Shown one piece after another: positions 23,222 to 31,938 of a DNA stretch of 32,149 nt; positions within the stretch are counted from its first letter, which is position 1, and the number at the start of each line of letters is the position of its first letter. The translations under genes were made by a program, and so were the position numbers. The stretch lies in NCBI GenBank assembly GCA_934589145.1, contig CAKTNW010000025.1:1-32149 (forward strand). The letters are read 5' to 3'. Source of the DNA: an uncultured Oscillospiraceae bacterium (GTDB lineage Bacteria > Bacillota > Clostridia > Oscillospirales > Oscillospiraceae). Under the pieces are notes generated by a model. It worked only from the letters and a program-made list of their open reading frames with translations, did no database searches and was not told where the DNA came from.

Positions 23222-23728
23222 ATGAACGCGATCATTTACACCACCAACACCGGCAGCACCAGGCACTATGCCAGGCTGCTGGGCCACGAGACCGGGCTGC
23301 CGGTCTACTCCCTTGCCGAGGCGAAAAAGGCGCTCTCCGCCGGGACGCCGGTCATCTACCTGGGCTGGATCATGGCGGGGGCCGTCAAGGGCTATGCCTC
23401 CGCGGCCAGGCGCTATCGCGTCAAGGCCGTCTGCGGCGTGGGCATGGGCCGGACAGGCACCCAGGAGGACAGCGTGCGGCAAAAGACGGCGGTGCCCGCC
23501 GGTATCCCGGTATTCACCCTGCAGGGCAATTTTGACGTGAACCAGCTTCACGGCGTCTACCGCCCCATGATGGAGATCATGGTAAAAACGGCGGGCAAAG
23601 CCCTTGCCGAAAAGCCGGATCGCACACCGGAGGAGGACGACATGCTGGACATGATGCTTCACGGCGGCGAGCGGGTCAAGCCGGAAAATCTGCAGGCCGT
23701 ACTGGACTGGTACGGCGCGCGGAAATGA
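23222..23728 (+). CDS. Flavodoxin-like domain protein
   Basis: A 168-residue protein. The start IIYTTNTGSTRHYARLLG matches the phosphate-binding loop of flavodoxins (TxTGxT). The following strand-helix pattern (TPVIYLGWIMAGAVKGY, VKAVCGVGMG) fits the fold, but the usual aromatic FMN-stacking loops are not obvious. It may be an FMN-dependent electron carrier or sensor like the protoporphyrinogen-oxidase-type flavodoxins. The ribosome site is AAAGGAAGATCCT. It is a member of the TetR operon. Confidence 0.75.
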   Translation: MNAIIYTTNTGSTRHYARLLGHETGLPVYSLAEAKKALSAGTPVIYLGWIMAGAVKGYASAARRYRVKAVCGVGMGRTGTQEDSVRQKTAVPAGIPVFTLQGNFDVNQLHGVYRPMMEIMVKTAGKALAEKPDRTPEEDDMLDMMLHGGERVKPENLQAVLDWYGARK

Positions 23729-23741
23729 AAGGAGGACACCC

Positions 23742-24152
23742 ATGAGGCTCTATTTCGGAAACGCCGTCACGACGGCCACCACGCTGATGATCCTGGCGCT
23801 GCTGGGGTTTATCGGCTATTCCATCGTCAACCGCGCCAACGTCGCCTGCTGGGGCCGTCGGAGCGTGATATTGCTGCTGTTCGGCCTTGCGGTCTGCTGC
23901 TTCGCGGCGGCCCAGGACGGTCTGGACAAGACCATCCAGCACGCCATTGACGGCAGCTGCGCGCCGGGCCTGTTCCCGCTGGTCAGCGTACCCACCATCG
24001 TGGGCTGCGCCGGGGCGCTGCTGATCGTCATCGCCGCCGTCGCCACGCCTATCGCCAAGACCCAGCAGGCACGGCAGGTCTGGTTTTACATCATGTCCGG
24101 CGGCGCGGTGATAAAGATCGTCACCATGGAAGTCGCAAGAATACTGCTTTGA
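23742..24152 (+). CDS. Small integral membrane protein of unknown family
   Basis: 136 residues with four predicted membrane segments (about 8-29, 40-58, 78-103, 112-135). There are no recognised motifs; a loop with QDGLDKTIQHAIDG follows the second span. The ribosome site is AAAGGAGGACACCC, 13 bases after the flavodoxin-like gene. It probably forms a unit with the adjacent flavodoxin-like protein and lipoprotein. Confidence 0.7.
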   Translation: MRLYFGNAVTTATTLMILALLGFIGYSIVNRANVACWGRRSVILLLFGLAVCCFAAAQDGLDKTIQHAIDGSCAPGLFPLVSVPTIVGCAGALLIVIAAVATPIAKTQQARQVWFYIMSGGAVIKIVTMEVARILL

Positions 24153-24169
24153 CAGAAAGGAAGATCATC

Positions 24170-24520
24170 ATGAAAAACAAAATCATCGCCGCCCTGCTGG
24201 CGGCACTGCTGACACTCTCGCTCACCGCCTGCGGCAGTACGCCTGCCCCGGCTGCTCCGGCGCAGGGGGACGCGCCCGGCCAGCAGACAGACACCTCCGC
24301 TGACGCGGACGCACCGGCGGAAGATGCCGCCGGGGATGCGGACACCGACGAGGACGCCTGGAAGGCGGAATTTGAAAAAAGCCTGCTGGACAACTACAAC
24401 GTCACGCCGGATCACTATGAGGAGCTGGAGGGCGGCGTCTATCAGGTCTATGTGGAGATGGACGGCAAGGTCATCCCCTTCGTCGTGGTCGACCCCGCCA
24501 CCGGCGACTATCACGGCTGA
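24170..24520 (+). CDS. Small lipoprotein with an acidic linker
   Basis: A 116-residue exported lipoprotein. The signal peptide ends in the lipobox LTAC (Cys at about 21). An Ala/Asp/Pro-rich linker follows to about residue 62, then a small C-terminal domain of about 50 residues (WKAEFEKSLLDNYNVTPDHY, GGVYQVYVEMDGKVIPFVVV) that reads as a beta-rich fold. ATG 24170 follows GAAAGGAAG. It is the last gene of the TetR operon, before a bidirectional terminator. Confidence 0.85.
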   Translation: MKNKIIAALLAALLTLSLTACGSTPAPAAPAQGDAPGQQTDTSADADAPAEDAAGDADTDEDAWKAEFEKSLLDNYNVTPDHYEELEGGVYQVYVEMDGKVIPFVVVDPATGDYHG

Positions 24521-24535
24521 ACATCCGCCATATAA

Positions 24536-24568
24536 AAAAGCAGCGCCGGTATGGCGCTGCTTTTCTTC
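24536..24568. terminator. Bidirectional terminator between convergent operons
   Basis: A perfect 12-bp stem AAAAGCAGCGCC / GGCGCTGCTTTT (24536-24547 with 24553-24564), with T-rich tails in both directions, between the lipoprotein and the end of the GLUG-protein gene. Confidence 0.9.
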
Positions 24569-24582
24569 TTCCTGTGGGGTGC

Positions 24583-27500
24583 TTATTCGCCTGCGGGCGT
24601 CCGCTTCTTCCGCGCGGCACGGCGGCGCAGGAGCAGCACAGCGCCTGCGGCCAGCAGGAGCGCTCCGCCGCCTGCCGCCCAGATCCACCAGGTCATCCGC
24701 TGGGCGGACACCACGGTGACGGTGGCGCTGCCGTCCACGGTGAAGCACAGATAGCTGCCGTCCACCGCGCTGTCCAGCTTCCTGGCGCCGCTGTCGGTCT
24801 CCTGATATACTGTATAGTGTTTTCCCTTGTCAGTTATCCGCCAGCGGACATTGTGGGTCTCCTGACCGTCCTTGGGGATGGTGACGGCCCAGGATTCCAC
24901 CACGTTCTCCGTCAGGCTGGCGCTCCCCTGGCTGACGCGCAGGGCGTCACCCTCGCGGAACTTGCCCTGCACCAGCAGGACAGGCTGGCCGTCCCGCTGC
25001 TGGGTGGAGGCCAGTGTGGTGACATAGGGCTCGTAGACCGCCGTCACGTCGGTATCAAAGCGCAGGCCGGTCAGGTTCCGGTTATCCCAATGGACATAGC
25101 TGTCCTCCCGCTCCGGCAGGTCGGGATAGACGTCGCTGCTGAAGGACGCGCCATATGTAAAGGTCTGCGACTTCACAGTTTTTCCGTCGGACAGGAATCG
25201 GAGTGTCAGGCTGCGGAACTGCTGTGGCGTATCCTCCCGCTGGCAGAGGGCGTCGTAGGTGATCTGCTCCGCCTTGCCGGCGTAGCTGATCCGATCCACA
25301 CCGGCCAGGGTATCGGACACGAAGCAGTTGCCGCTGTAATCGCCGGTGATCTCCCCCGCCACCGCGCCGCCCAGCTGGGTATAGTCGGCGATGGCCACCA
25401 TGGACAGGCAGTCCGACACGCGGCTGCCGGAGCCCACGATGCCGCCCACATACTTGCGGCCCGTCAGGGTGCATTTGGCGTAGCTGTGGCGGATGGAGGA
25501 CAGGGACAGGCCGCACACACCGCCCACATAGTCGCCGTTTTCGCTGGAGACGGGGCCGTAGCCGCCGCAGTCGGACACGGTGCCCAGATCCATGCGGCCC
25601 ACCAGTCCCCCGGCGCAGCTCTTCTTGGCCTGTACCGCGCCGTAGTTGTCGCAGGACAGCAGGATGGCGCGGGTCTGGTAGGTAAAGCGGGTGGTGCGGT
25701 GCTCATTGGACAGGAGATCGTCCTCGGGGTCAAGGTCATACTCGATGGCCATGGAGCCCGCCAGGCCGCCCACGTTCCGGTCGGCCTCCACGCTGCCGTA
25801 GTTGGTGCATTCCAGCACCTTGCCACGGGTGGCGCTCTGCAGGCTCTCCTCGGACACGTCCTCGTACACGTCGGTATAGTCCACGTTCTGGGTGTTGTTC
25901 AGCACGTTGAGGAACAGGTTCATGACCTTCATGAACTGGTTGTTGATGGCCCGCACGTCGGACAGCAGGGCCGTGGTGGCGCTGGACATCTCGCCGTTCA
26001 GGGCGGTCAGCTCGTTGCTGATGCCGGTCAGGGCGGTGTTCAGGCTGTCGGAGCTGTCGCCGAAGCCGTCGCCCAGGCCGCTGAAGGAGCCGGGGTTCTC
26101 GCCGGACAGCTCCTGGGCCCACTGGGCCAGCCGGGTGAAGGCGCTGGTCAGATAGGTGGACGCCTGCTGGGCGTTGGCCAGCACCTCGTCCAGTTGGTCA
26201 AACACCGGGCCCATCCGGGCGTTGATCTCCCGCAGGGTACCCATGGCGTCGGCCAGGGCGTTCATGGCGCTGCTGAAATGGCCCGAGGCACCGGCAAAGG
26301 AGCCCATGGCGCTGCGGAGATAGCCCAGGATCTGGCGCAATGTCTCCAGGTTCTGCTCCCGCAGGGCGCTGAAATTGGTGTGGACAAGCAGATCCACCAG
26401 GTCGCGGATCGTCGTACCATAGCAGTCCAGCACGGTCTTTAGATCGGCCTTCAGCTGCGCCTTGGTATCCGGCGTCACCGCGCCGCTGATGCCGATCTCC
26501 TCCATGGCGCGGCCGATGGTGGTCTCCAGGGTCAGCACCGCCTCGCGCAGCGCGGCGATGTCGTCCCGCACCGGCTGGGTATCCGGCTTGGCCACGCCTC
26601 CCTCCATCAGGGCAAAGGCGTTTTCCAGGGCGGTCAGGCCGCTCTCCAGATCGTCGCAGCCCTGGGCGAGCTCACGGCAGGCGTCCTGCAGCTGGGCCAG
26701 CAGCTGGTCGTTGTATTCCTCCATGCCGTCCAGCGTGTCCAGAAGCTGCCGCAGGGCGGCGATGGCCTGGGTGGTGCTGTCAGAGGCCGCCGCCAGATCC
26801 TCCATGATGGGGGCCGCCTTGGCCAGGTACCGCTCCACCAGCAGCAGGATATTGTTGGCGGTGTCCACGTTGCTGTCCACGAAATCCCCCAGCTGGCCGG
26901 TCATATTGTGGGCGCTGTCACGGGCAGCGTCGGCATAGCCGGAGATGCGGGTGATGCGGCCGGACACGGTGTCGGAGGCGGACTGGGCGTCGTCCAGTGT
27001 GGCGTCGATGAGATTGTGCAGGCCGTTCAGCTCGTTCTGCAGCTCCTCCAGGCCGTTGGAGGAGAACTGCAGGGTGATGTCCGGGGCCATCTGGCCCACG
27101 ATGCCGCCCACGTCCTTGCGGCCCTGCACCTTGCCCCGGTTGACGCAGCTTGCCATGTAGCCGTTCTGGCGGCCCGCGATGCCGCCCACGTTGTAGCCCA
27201 CATGGGGATAGCCCACCGCGCCCAGATTGGTGCAGCTCTGCAGGATGCCGTTGGAATAGCCCGCCACGCCGCCGGTGTCGGTGGTGACGGCGTTCTCCTT
27301 CACGTCCTCCCGCTTCAGCAGGGTATAGATGGTGCTCTCCACGTCCTCCAGGCCGGAGGACAGATCCTCCTCGCTGACGGCAGTATTTACCGCCGCCTTG
27401 TTGGTGCAGTTCAGCACCGTTCCGGCGTTCTGTCCGGCGATGCCGCCGGTGAAGCGGGTGCCCCGCACCACGCCGGAGGTCTGGCACAGGGAGATGGTAC

Positions 27501-28008
27501 CGCCGGTCTCGTTTTTTCCGGCGATGCCGCCCACATAGTCGCCGCCTATGACGATGCCGGAGAAGGCGCAGTTGTCAATGGTACCGGCGTTGGTACCGGC
27601 GATGCCGCCCACCTGCGTCTGGGTGCCGGAGGGGGTGACGTCGCCCCGGACGGTCAGGTTCTTCACCACCGCACCGGTCTCGATACGGCTGAAAAGACCG
27701 TAGCCGGAGGCGCTGTCCGTCAGGGAGAGGCTGTAAATATGGCAGCCCTGGCCGTCGAAGGTGCCGTAGAACACCGGGACGGAGATGGCCTGACCGCCCG
27801 CGTCGATGTCGGCGGTCAGCAGCACCGTCAGGCCCTTGGAATAGGTGTCCGAGGCGCAGTGATCCGCAAATTCCAGCAGTTCCTGCTGGGTGCCGATGTA
27901 AATGGTCTTGCTGTCGTTGTCGGCAAAGGCCAGCGGGCACAGGGACGCCAGCAGCAGCGCCGCCAGCAGGACGGACACGACGCGCTGGATGATGTTACGC
28001 TTCTTCAT
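24583..28008 (-). CDS. Secreted GLUG-repeat/coiled-coil protein with C-terminal membrane anchor
   Basis: A 1141-residue surface protein. It has a signal peptide (1-29, ending LCPLAFA). An N-terminal block of GLUG-type repeats follows to about residue 310 (for example TQTQVGGIAGTNAGTIDNC and GYNVGGIAGRQNGYMASCVN), which form a beta-helix. A central region of about 430 residues is almost entirely helical and coiled-coil-like, rich in Leu, Ala, Gln and Asp. A second GLUG block runs from about 745 to 910, then beta-rich domains, one membrane segment near 1105-1127 (TWWIWAAGGGALLLAAGAVL) and a basic tail, RRRAARKKR. There is no LPXTG motif. The start overlaps the MMPL exporter gene by 14 bases (ribosome site AAAGGAGG), so the two act together, perhaps as exporter plus extracytoplasmic extension. 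Confidence 0.88.
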   Translation of the reverse strand: MKKRNIIQRVVSVLLAALLLASLCPLAFADNDSKTIYIGTQQELLEFADHCASDTYSKGLTVLLTADIDAGGQAISVPVFYGTFDGQGCHIYSLSLTDSASGYGLFSRIETGAVVKNLTVRGDVTPSGTQTQVGGIAGTNAGTIDNCAFSGIVIGGDYVGGIAGKNETGGTISLCQTSGVVRGTRFTGGIAGQNAGTVLNCTNKAAVNTAVSEEDLSSGLEDVESTIYTLLKREDVKENAVTTDTGGVAGYSNGILQSCTNLGAVGYPHVGYNVGGIAGRQNGYMASCVNRGKVQGRKDVGGIVGQMAPDITLQFSSNGLEELQNELNGLHNLIDATLDDAQSASDTVSGRITRISGYADAARDSAHNMTGQLGDFVDSNVDTANNILLLVERYLAKAAPIMEDLAAASDSTTQAIAALRQLLDTLDGMEEYNDQLLAQLQDACRELAQGCDDLESGLTALENAFALMEGGVAKPDTQPVRDDIAALREAVLTLETTIGRAMEEIGISGAVTPDTKAQLKADLKTVLDCYGTTIRDLVDLLVHTNFSALREQNLETLRQILGYLRSAMGSFAGASGHFSSAMNALADAMGTLREINARMGPVFDQLDEVLANAQQASTYLTSAFTRLAQWAQELSGENPGSFSGLGDGFGDSSDSLNTALTGISNELTALNGEMSSATTALLSDVRAINNQFMKVMNLFLNVLNNTQNVDYTDVYEDVSEESLQSATRGKVLECTNYGSVEADRNVGGLAGSMAIEYDLDPEDDLLSNEHRTTRFTYQTRAILLSCDNYGAVQAKKSCAGGLVGRMDLGTVSDCGGYGPVSSENGDYVGGVCGLSLSSIRHSYAKCTLTGRKYVGGIVGSGSRVSDCLSMVAIADYTQLGGAVAGEITGDYSGNCFVSDTLAGVDRISYAGKAEQITYDALCQREDTPQQFRSLTLRFLSDGKTVKSQTFTYGASFSSDVYPDLPEREDSYVHWDNRNLTGLRFDTDVTAVYEPYVTTLASTQQRDGQPVLLVQGKFREGDALRVSQGSASLTENVVESWAVTIPKDGQETHNVRWRITDKGKHYTVYQETDSGARKLDSAVDGSYLCFTVDGSATVTVVSAQRMTWWIWAAGGGALLLAAGAVLLLRRRAARKKRTPAGE

Positions 28009-30496
28009 TGGTATCCGCCTCCTTTCCCGTTTCCGCTTTCGTTGGCTCTGTCGGTGGTGTGTGCTCCGGCAGCGCTTGCTCGCTGACGCTGCCGGAGAGC
28101 AGGTTCAGATTGATGTCGCCGTCCACGCTGGCCCGCATGATGCCGCTGACGGTGCCGTTGATCTCGCCGGTAACCACGCCGTCCACAAACATGCGGCCGC
28201 TGGTCTCCCGCTTGCGGATCACCTTGGGCACGGCGAAGGAGGTCTTATCCACGACGCCGCTGCCGACCAGCAGGATCTGGGGCAGCACGAACAGCACCAG
28301 GAACATGGAGATGATGGTGCCCCGGCCCAGGCTCTGGCCGATACCGGCGATGGCCGCCTCGGAGGTCATCTGGCCGATGAGGGTACCCGCCACCGTCAGG
28401 ATGGTGCCGGAGGTCAGCACCGTGGGGAAGGCAAAGTTCAGCGTCTCGATAATGGCCTGCTGGTGATCCATCTTATCCTTCAGCTCCTCATACCGGCTGG
28501 CGATAACGATGGCGTAGTCGATGTTGGCGCCCATCTGGATGGAGCTGACCACCAGATAGCTCATGAAGAACAGCGGCGTGCCGGTCAGGGACGGGATGGA
28601 GAAGTTGATCCAGATACTGCCCTGGATCACCATGATCAGCAGCAGCGGCATGCCCACCGACTTGAAGGTGAACAGCAGCACCACCAGCACGATCAGGATG
28701 GACACGATACTGACTACCGCGTTATCCCGGGAGAAGGACTTCTGGAAGTCGTATTCGTTGGTGGAATCGCCCGCCACATACACATTGCCGTCGGGATAGT
28801 AGCTGCGGGCAATGTCCCGGATGGTATCGGTGAAGGCGTAGGTGGCGTCGCCGCCCACCGGCAGCGTCAGATACAGCAGCATACGGCTGTAATCCTCGCC
28901 CTCCAGTTGGGCCTTGGCGCTCTCGATCTGGCCCTTGGCATCGTTGAGGGTCTGGGTCTGCTCCTCGTCCATGGTGACGATGCCGGCGTCCACCTGGTCG
29001 CAGACGTACAGGAAGATATCCATCAGCGGCACCTTATAGGAGGCGATGTTGCCCGCCAGCTTGCCGTAATCCCCCTGCTGGGTGGCGTAGGCGGCATAGA
29101 GGAGCTGGGCCATCTCATAATCCACGTCCGCCAACTCGGCGAACTGCCGGGGCGTCAGCTTGTCGGCCAGCATATAGCCGTCCATGGCCTCGACATTGGC
29201 AAGGCCCATGGTGTAGTCGATCTCGTCATAGCCCTCCAGCTCACGCAGCATCTGCGCCTCCTTCTCATAGTCGCCGGAGGGCACCACCAGCGCCACCATG
29301 TTCTTGCTGGTGAAGGTATCCTTGATCTTGTTCTCGGCGATCTGGGTCTCGTTGAGCTTGGGGGTCGTCAGGTCGCTGTAGCCGTAGGCATAGGGGCACT
29401 TATTGGACAGAAACAGGCCGAACACCACGAACACCGCGAAGATCACGGGGACGATGCGGCGGGTCCTGAAGTCGTATCTGCCGATGAAGTCCACTCGGGG
29501 CACGAAATTCTTGTGCTTCGTCTTTTCGATCAGCGGCCCGAACAGTACCAGCAGGCCCGGCATCACCACGAACACCGACAGCAGGGCGTACAGGATGGCC
29601 TTGATGAGGCAGATGCCCATGTCGGGGCCGATCTTGAACTGCATGAACAGCATGGCCGCCAGGCCGCCCACGGTGGTCAGTGAGCTGGCGCTGATCTCCG
29701 GGATGGCGCGGCTGAGGGCGGCGATGGCCGCCTCGCGGACGGGCATGGTCTCCCGCTGCTCCTTGAAGTGGTTGCACAGGATCACCGCGTAGTCCAGGCT
29801 CAGGGCAAGCTGCAGAATACTGGTGACGGAGTTGGACACAAAGGAGATCTTGCCCAGCAGGAAGTTGCTGCCCTGGTTCAATATCATGGCGATAACGAAG
29901 GTCAGCAGCAGCACCGGCACCTCGCCGTAGGTCTGGGAGGTGAACAGCAGCACCGCCACCACGATGACCGCCACATACACCATGATGACGCTGACCTCGC
30001 TGGCGATGGTATCCTGCAGGGTGTTGCCCAGGTCGGTGGAGATGTACAGGTCATAGCTGGACAGGGTGTCCTTCACCGCGTCCAGGGCCGTCAGGCAGGC
30101 GTCGTCCGTCTCGTCATAGTCGAAGGTAACGGTGTAAAGGGCGGCGGAATTGCTGTAATGGTCGGTGGTCTCGTCAAAATCCACGCTCTGGACGCCCTTC
30201 ACGTCGGCGATGGTGTCCCGCAGCGCTTCCGCCGCGTCATAGGTGATGCTGTCCACCATGACCTCCGCCGTGCCGTAGGTGGTGAATTCCGCCTCCATCA
30301 CGTTCAGAGCCTGCTTCGTCTCGGCGTCATCCGGCAGGAAAGCCGTCAGATCGTTCTCCACCTCCACCCAGTTGCGGGAAAAGGCGGAGAAGATCAGGGC
30401 GATGACGGTCAGCAGGAAAAACAGGTTCCGCTTATCCACGATAAACGTCGCCAGGCTCTCCATAAAGGTCTGTTTATGCTTGGTCTGCTGTGCCAT
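27995..30496 (-). CDS. MMPL/RND-superfamily exporter
   Basis: An 833-residue inner-membrane transporter with 12 membrane segments in two halves, each with a large extracytoplasmic loop. The first half has RNLFFLLTVIALIFSAFSRN and then SVTSILQLALSLDYAVILCN. The second has VSSIQMGANIDYAIVIASRY, where the buried Asp and Tyr of the GxxxDY motif match MMPL proton-relay residues. The C-terminus (after about 770) is a Thr/Glu/Pro-rich cytoplasmic tail, perhaps preceded by short beta strands. Relatives export lipids, glycolipids or peptides. The ribosome site is AAAAGGAGCATC before ATG 30496. It lies between a small protein and the GLUG protein in a minus operon. Confidence 0.93.
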   Translation of the reverse strand: MAQQTKHKQTFMESLATFIVDKRNLFFLLTVIALIFSAFSRNWVEVENDLTAFLPDDAETKQALNVMEAEFTTYGTAEVMVDSITYDAAEALRDTIADVKGVQSVDFDETTDHYSNSAALYTVTFDYDETDDACLTALDAVKDTLSSYDLYISTDLGNTLQDTIASEVSVIMVYVAVIVVAVLLFTSQTYGEVPVLLLTFVIAMILNQGSNFLLGKISFVSNSVTSILQLALSLDYAVILCNHFKEQRETMPVREAAIAALSRAIPEISASSLTTVGGLAAMLFMQFKIGPDMGICLIKAILYALLSVFVVMPGLLVLFGPLIEKTKHKNFVPRVDFIGRYDFRTRRIVPVIFAVFVVFGLFLSNKCPYAYGYSDLTTPKLNETQIAENKIKDTFTSKNMVALVVPSGDYEKEAQMLRELEGYDEIDYTMGLANVEAMDGYMLADKLTPRQFAELADVDYEMAQLLYAAYATQQGDYGKLAGNIASYKVPLMDIFLYVCDQVDAGIVTMDEEQTQTLNDAKGQIESAKAQLEGEDYSRMLLYLTLPVGGDATYAFTDTIRDIARSYYPDGNVYVAGDSTNEYDFQKSFSRDNAVVSIVSILIVLVVLLFTFKSVGMPLLLIMVIQGSIWINFSIPSLTGTPLFFMSYLVVSSIQMGANIDYAIVIASRYEELKDKMDHQQAIIETLNFAFPTVLTSGTILTVAGTLIGQMTSEAAIAGIGQSLGRGTIISMFLVLFVLPQILLVGSGVVDKTSFAVPKVIRKRETSGRMFVDGVVTGEINGTVSGIMRASVDGDINLNLLSGSVSEQALPEHTPPTEPTKAETGKEADTNEEA

Positions 30497-30803
30497 GTGC
30501 TTGATGCTCCTTTTCTTCCTCGATTTTCTGTCCCTGCAGCGGCATGCGGACGACGCCGATGTGAATGACGCCCCGCAGCACCGCGCCCTCGTCGTGGAGC
30601 CGTGTCTCGCACGCGAAGGCGTTCAGCGCCGTCTGCAGTGTGTGCCGCAGCGTCAGGGTCTCCCCCTCCCGGCTGCCGGTCACGGGGTTGTTCACCCCCA
30701 GCAGCGACAGTGCGCCGGTCACAGCGCCGCCGCGCTCGTATAGGATCAATGTGCCGCTGCGCTCTCCCAGCGGGCTTTCTACGATCACCTGATATCGGGC
30801 CAT
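30474..30803 (-). CDS. Small conserved-looking protein, first gene of the MMPL operon
   Basis: A 109-residue soluble protein that looks beta-rich (ARYQVIVESPLGERSGTLIL, GGAVTGALSLLGVNNPVTGS, LRHTLQTALNAFACETRL), as in small lipocalin-like or barrel proteins. No family was recognised. It starts behind GGGAGGTGCCC and overlaps the exporter start by 23 bases, so it is translationally coupled. A role in handling the exporter's cargo or in regulation is possible. Confidence 0.75.
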   Translation of the reverse strand: MARYQVIVESPLGERSGTLILYERGGAVTGALSLLGVNNPVTGSREGETLTLRHTLQTALNAFACETRLHDEGAVLRGVIHIGVVRMPLQGQKIEEEKEHQAHGTADQA

Positions 30804-30864
30804 AGGGCACCTCCCGTTTCAAATCAACGGTGAAAGGATACCGGAATCGGCCTGAAAATGCAAA

Positions 30865-30916
30865 GGTCAAACGGCTCGTCCGTGTCACAATTCTGACAGG
30901 GACAAGACGTTTGACC
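30865..30916. promoter_or_regulatory. Nested inverted repeats between TetR and the MMPL operon
   Basis: GGTCAAACG (30865-30873) and CGTTTGACC (30908-30916) form a perfect 9-bp inverted repeat 34 bases apart; the right arm covers the TetR -35 box. Inside it lies a second inverted repeat, TGTCA-CAATTC-TGACA (30883-30898). Both are candidate operators for shared control of the divergent transcription units. Confidence 0.55.
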
Positions 30917-30939
30917 CGGAGCCGATTCTATGGTATAAT
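30911..30939 (+). promoter_or_regulatory. Promoter of the TetR gene at 30971
   Basis: TTGACC (30911-30916), a 17-base spacer, TATAAT (30934-30939), 32 bases before the start codon. Confidence 0.85.
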
Positions 30940-30970
30940 TCCACTACTGTCAGTTAAGGAGGTATCTGCC

Positions 30971-31576
30971 GTGGAGAAGCGCACCTATGCCGCGTCCGAC
31001 CAGACCAAGCACGCCCTGGCGGCGGCACTGAAGGAGCTGATGGCCCAGAAGCCCATCGACAAGATCACCATTCACGACATCACCGAGCGCTGCGGCATCC
31101 GGCGGCAGAATTTTTACTACCACTTCGAGGATGTGTACGATCTCATGCGCTGGATGTTCCAGGAGGAGGCCGTGTCCCTGCTGCGCCAGCATGAGGGGAC
31201 GCTGCTGTGGCAAGAGGGCCTTCTGCAGCTCTTTCGGTACATTGAGGAGAACAAGGCGGTGTGCCTGTGCGCCCTGCGGTCGGTGGGCCGGGATCATCTC
31301 AAGCGGTTTTTTGAGACGGACATCCACGCCATCATCCACCGCACGGTGGAGCAATTCGGCCACGAGGTGGGCGCCATCAGCGCCGGCGTCACGGAATCCG
31401 ACGTGGAGCTGGTGACACACTTCTATGTGGTGGCCCTGACGGGCATGCTGGAGAGCTGGCTGCTGGGCGAGATCGACCGCACGCCGGAGGAGCTGATCCG
31501 TTCCGCCGACTGCATCCTGCAGGATCATGTGCAGGGTGCCAAGCTGCGGTACGGGGTGATGAAAGCCGGAGAATAG
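30971..31576 (+). CDS. TetR-family transcriptional regulator, divergent from the MMPL operon
   Basis: A 201-residue regulator. The helix-turn-helix is KPIDKITIHDITERCGIRRQ then NFYYHFEDVYDLMRWMF, typical of the Clostridial TetR group with the short C-terminal domain (related to dihydroxyacetone kinase regulators). It uses a GTG start at 30971 behind AAGGAGG; the longer open frame upstream would begin before the promoter. It probably controls the divergent small protein-MMPL-GLUG operon and itself. Confidence 0.92.
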   Translation: MEKRTYAASDQTKHALAAALKELMAQKPIDKITIHDITERCGIRRQNFYYHFEDVYDLMRWMFQEEAVSLLRQHEGTLLWQEGLLQLFRYIEENKAVCLCALRSVGRDHLKRFFETDIHAIIHRTVEQFGHEVGAISAGVTESDVELVTHFYVVALTGMLESWLLGEIDRTPEELIRSADCILQDHVQGAKLRYGVMKAGE

Positions 31577-31636
31577 GGATCAGGGGCGAAGAAACCTCAG
31601 CGGTGCAAGACATTCCGTCTGATCACCAGAATTATA

Positions 31637-31680
31637 CATAAAAAGAAACACCATCCGAATGGATGGTGTTTCTTTTTATG
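31637..31680. terminator. 20-bp terminator hairpin at the end of 5S-like copy 1
   Basis: A perfect 20-bp stem (31637-31656 with 31661-31680, loop GAAT) with A/T-rich ends. It immediately follows the 5S-like sequence on the minus strand and also faces the end of the TetR gene on the plus strand. Confidence 0.85.
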
Positions 31681-31785
31681 TTGGCGCTGCCTATTTTCTC
31701 TGCCTGCCTTCAGATAAGTATCGAAGGACGAAAGCGAGCTTAACTGACCTGTCACGGGATGGGAGTGATCCGAGCGCTGCCTGTG
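31681..31785 (-). pseudogene. Divergent 5S rRNA-like copy 1
   Basis: On the minus strand the 3' end TAGGCAGCGCCAA, the GTTAAGCTCGC motif, CCATCCCG and an ATACTT loop follow the order of a 5S rRNA. The segment between CCATCCCG and GTTAAGC reads TGACAGGTCA instead of the usual AACACGGAA type. The 5' strand of helix I does not pair with the 3' end, and the 5' quarter is shortened. It is therefore not a normal 5S rRNA. It keeps its own terminator, so a stable 5S-like RNA cannot be excluded. The 5' limit is approximate. Confidence 0.6.
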
Positions 31786-31813
31786 GCAGATAAAGCGAGG
31801 TGAGCGAGTGGCC

Positions 31814-31868
31814 GCGGTCAAAATTTCAAGCGGCCGCCGTAAGGCAGCGCAGAAATTTTGGGCACCGC
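31814..31868. repeat. Long imperfect hairpin between 5S-like copies
   Basis: GCGGT + CAAAATTTC (31814-31827) pair with GAAATTTTG (31852-31860) and ACCGC (31864-31868), with a three-base bulge. The inner part GGCCGCC...GGCAGC adds further pairing. On the minus strand it lies just upstream of 5S-like copy 1. Confidence 0.55.
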
Positions 31869-31903
31869 AACAGAGCCGTTTACAATTTGCGGTAAATGTA
31901 AGA

Positions 31904-31935
31904 AAACACCACTCTTTTGAGTGGTGTTTCTTTTT
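31904..31935 (-). terminator. Terminator of 5S-like copy 2
   Basis: An 11-bp stem AAACACCACTC / GAGTGGTGTTT (31904-31914 with 31919-31929), directly after copy 2 on the minus strand, where it runs into TTTTC. Confidence 0.8.
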
Positions 31936-31938
31936 ATG

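Noticed and set aside
24574..29683. Long plus-strand open frames (up to about 620 codons) opposite the GLUG and MMPL genes
   Set aside because: They are Ala/Gly/His/Gln-rich mirror readings of G+C-rich coding sequence, lack ribosome sites, and lie opposite proteins with clear domains.
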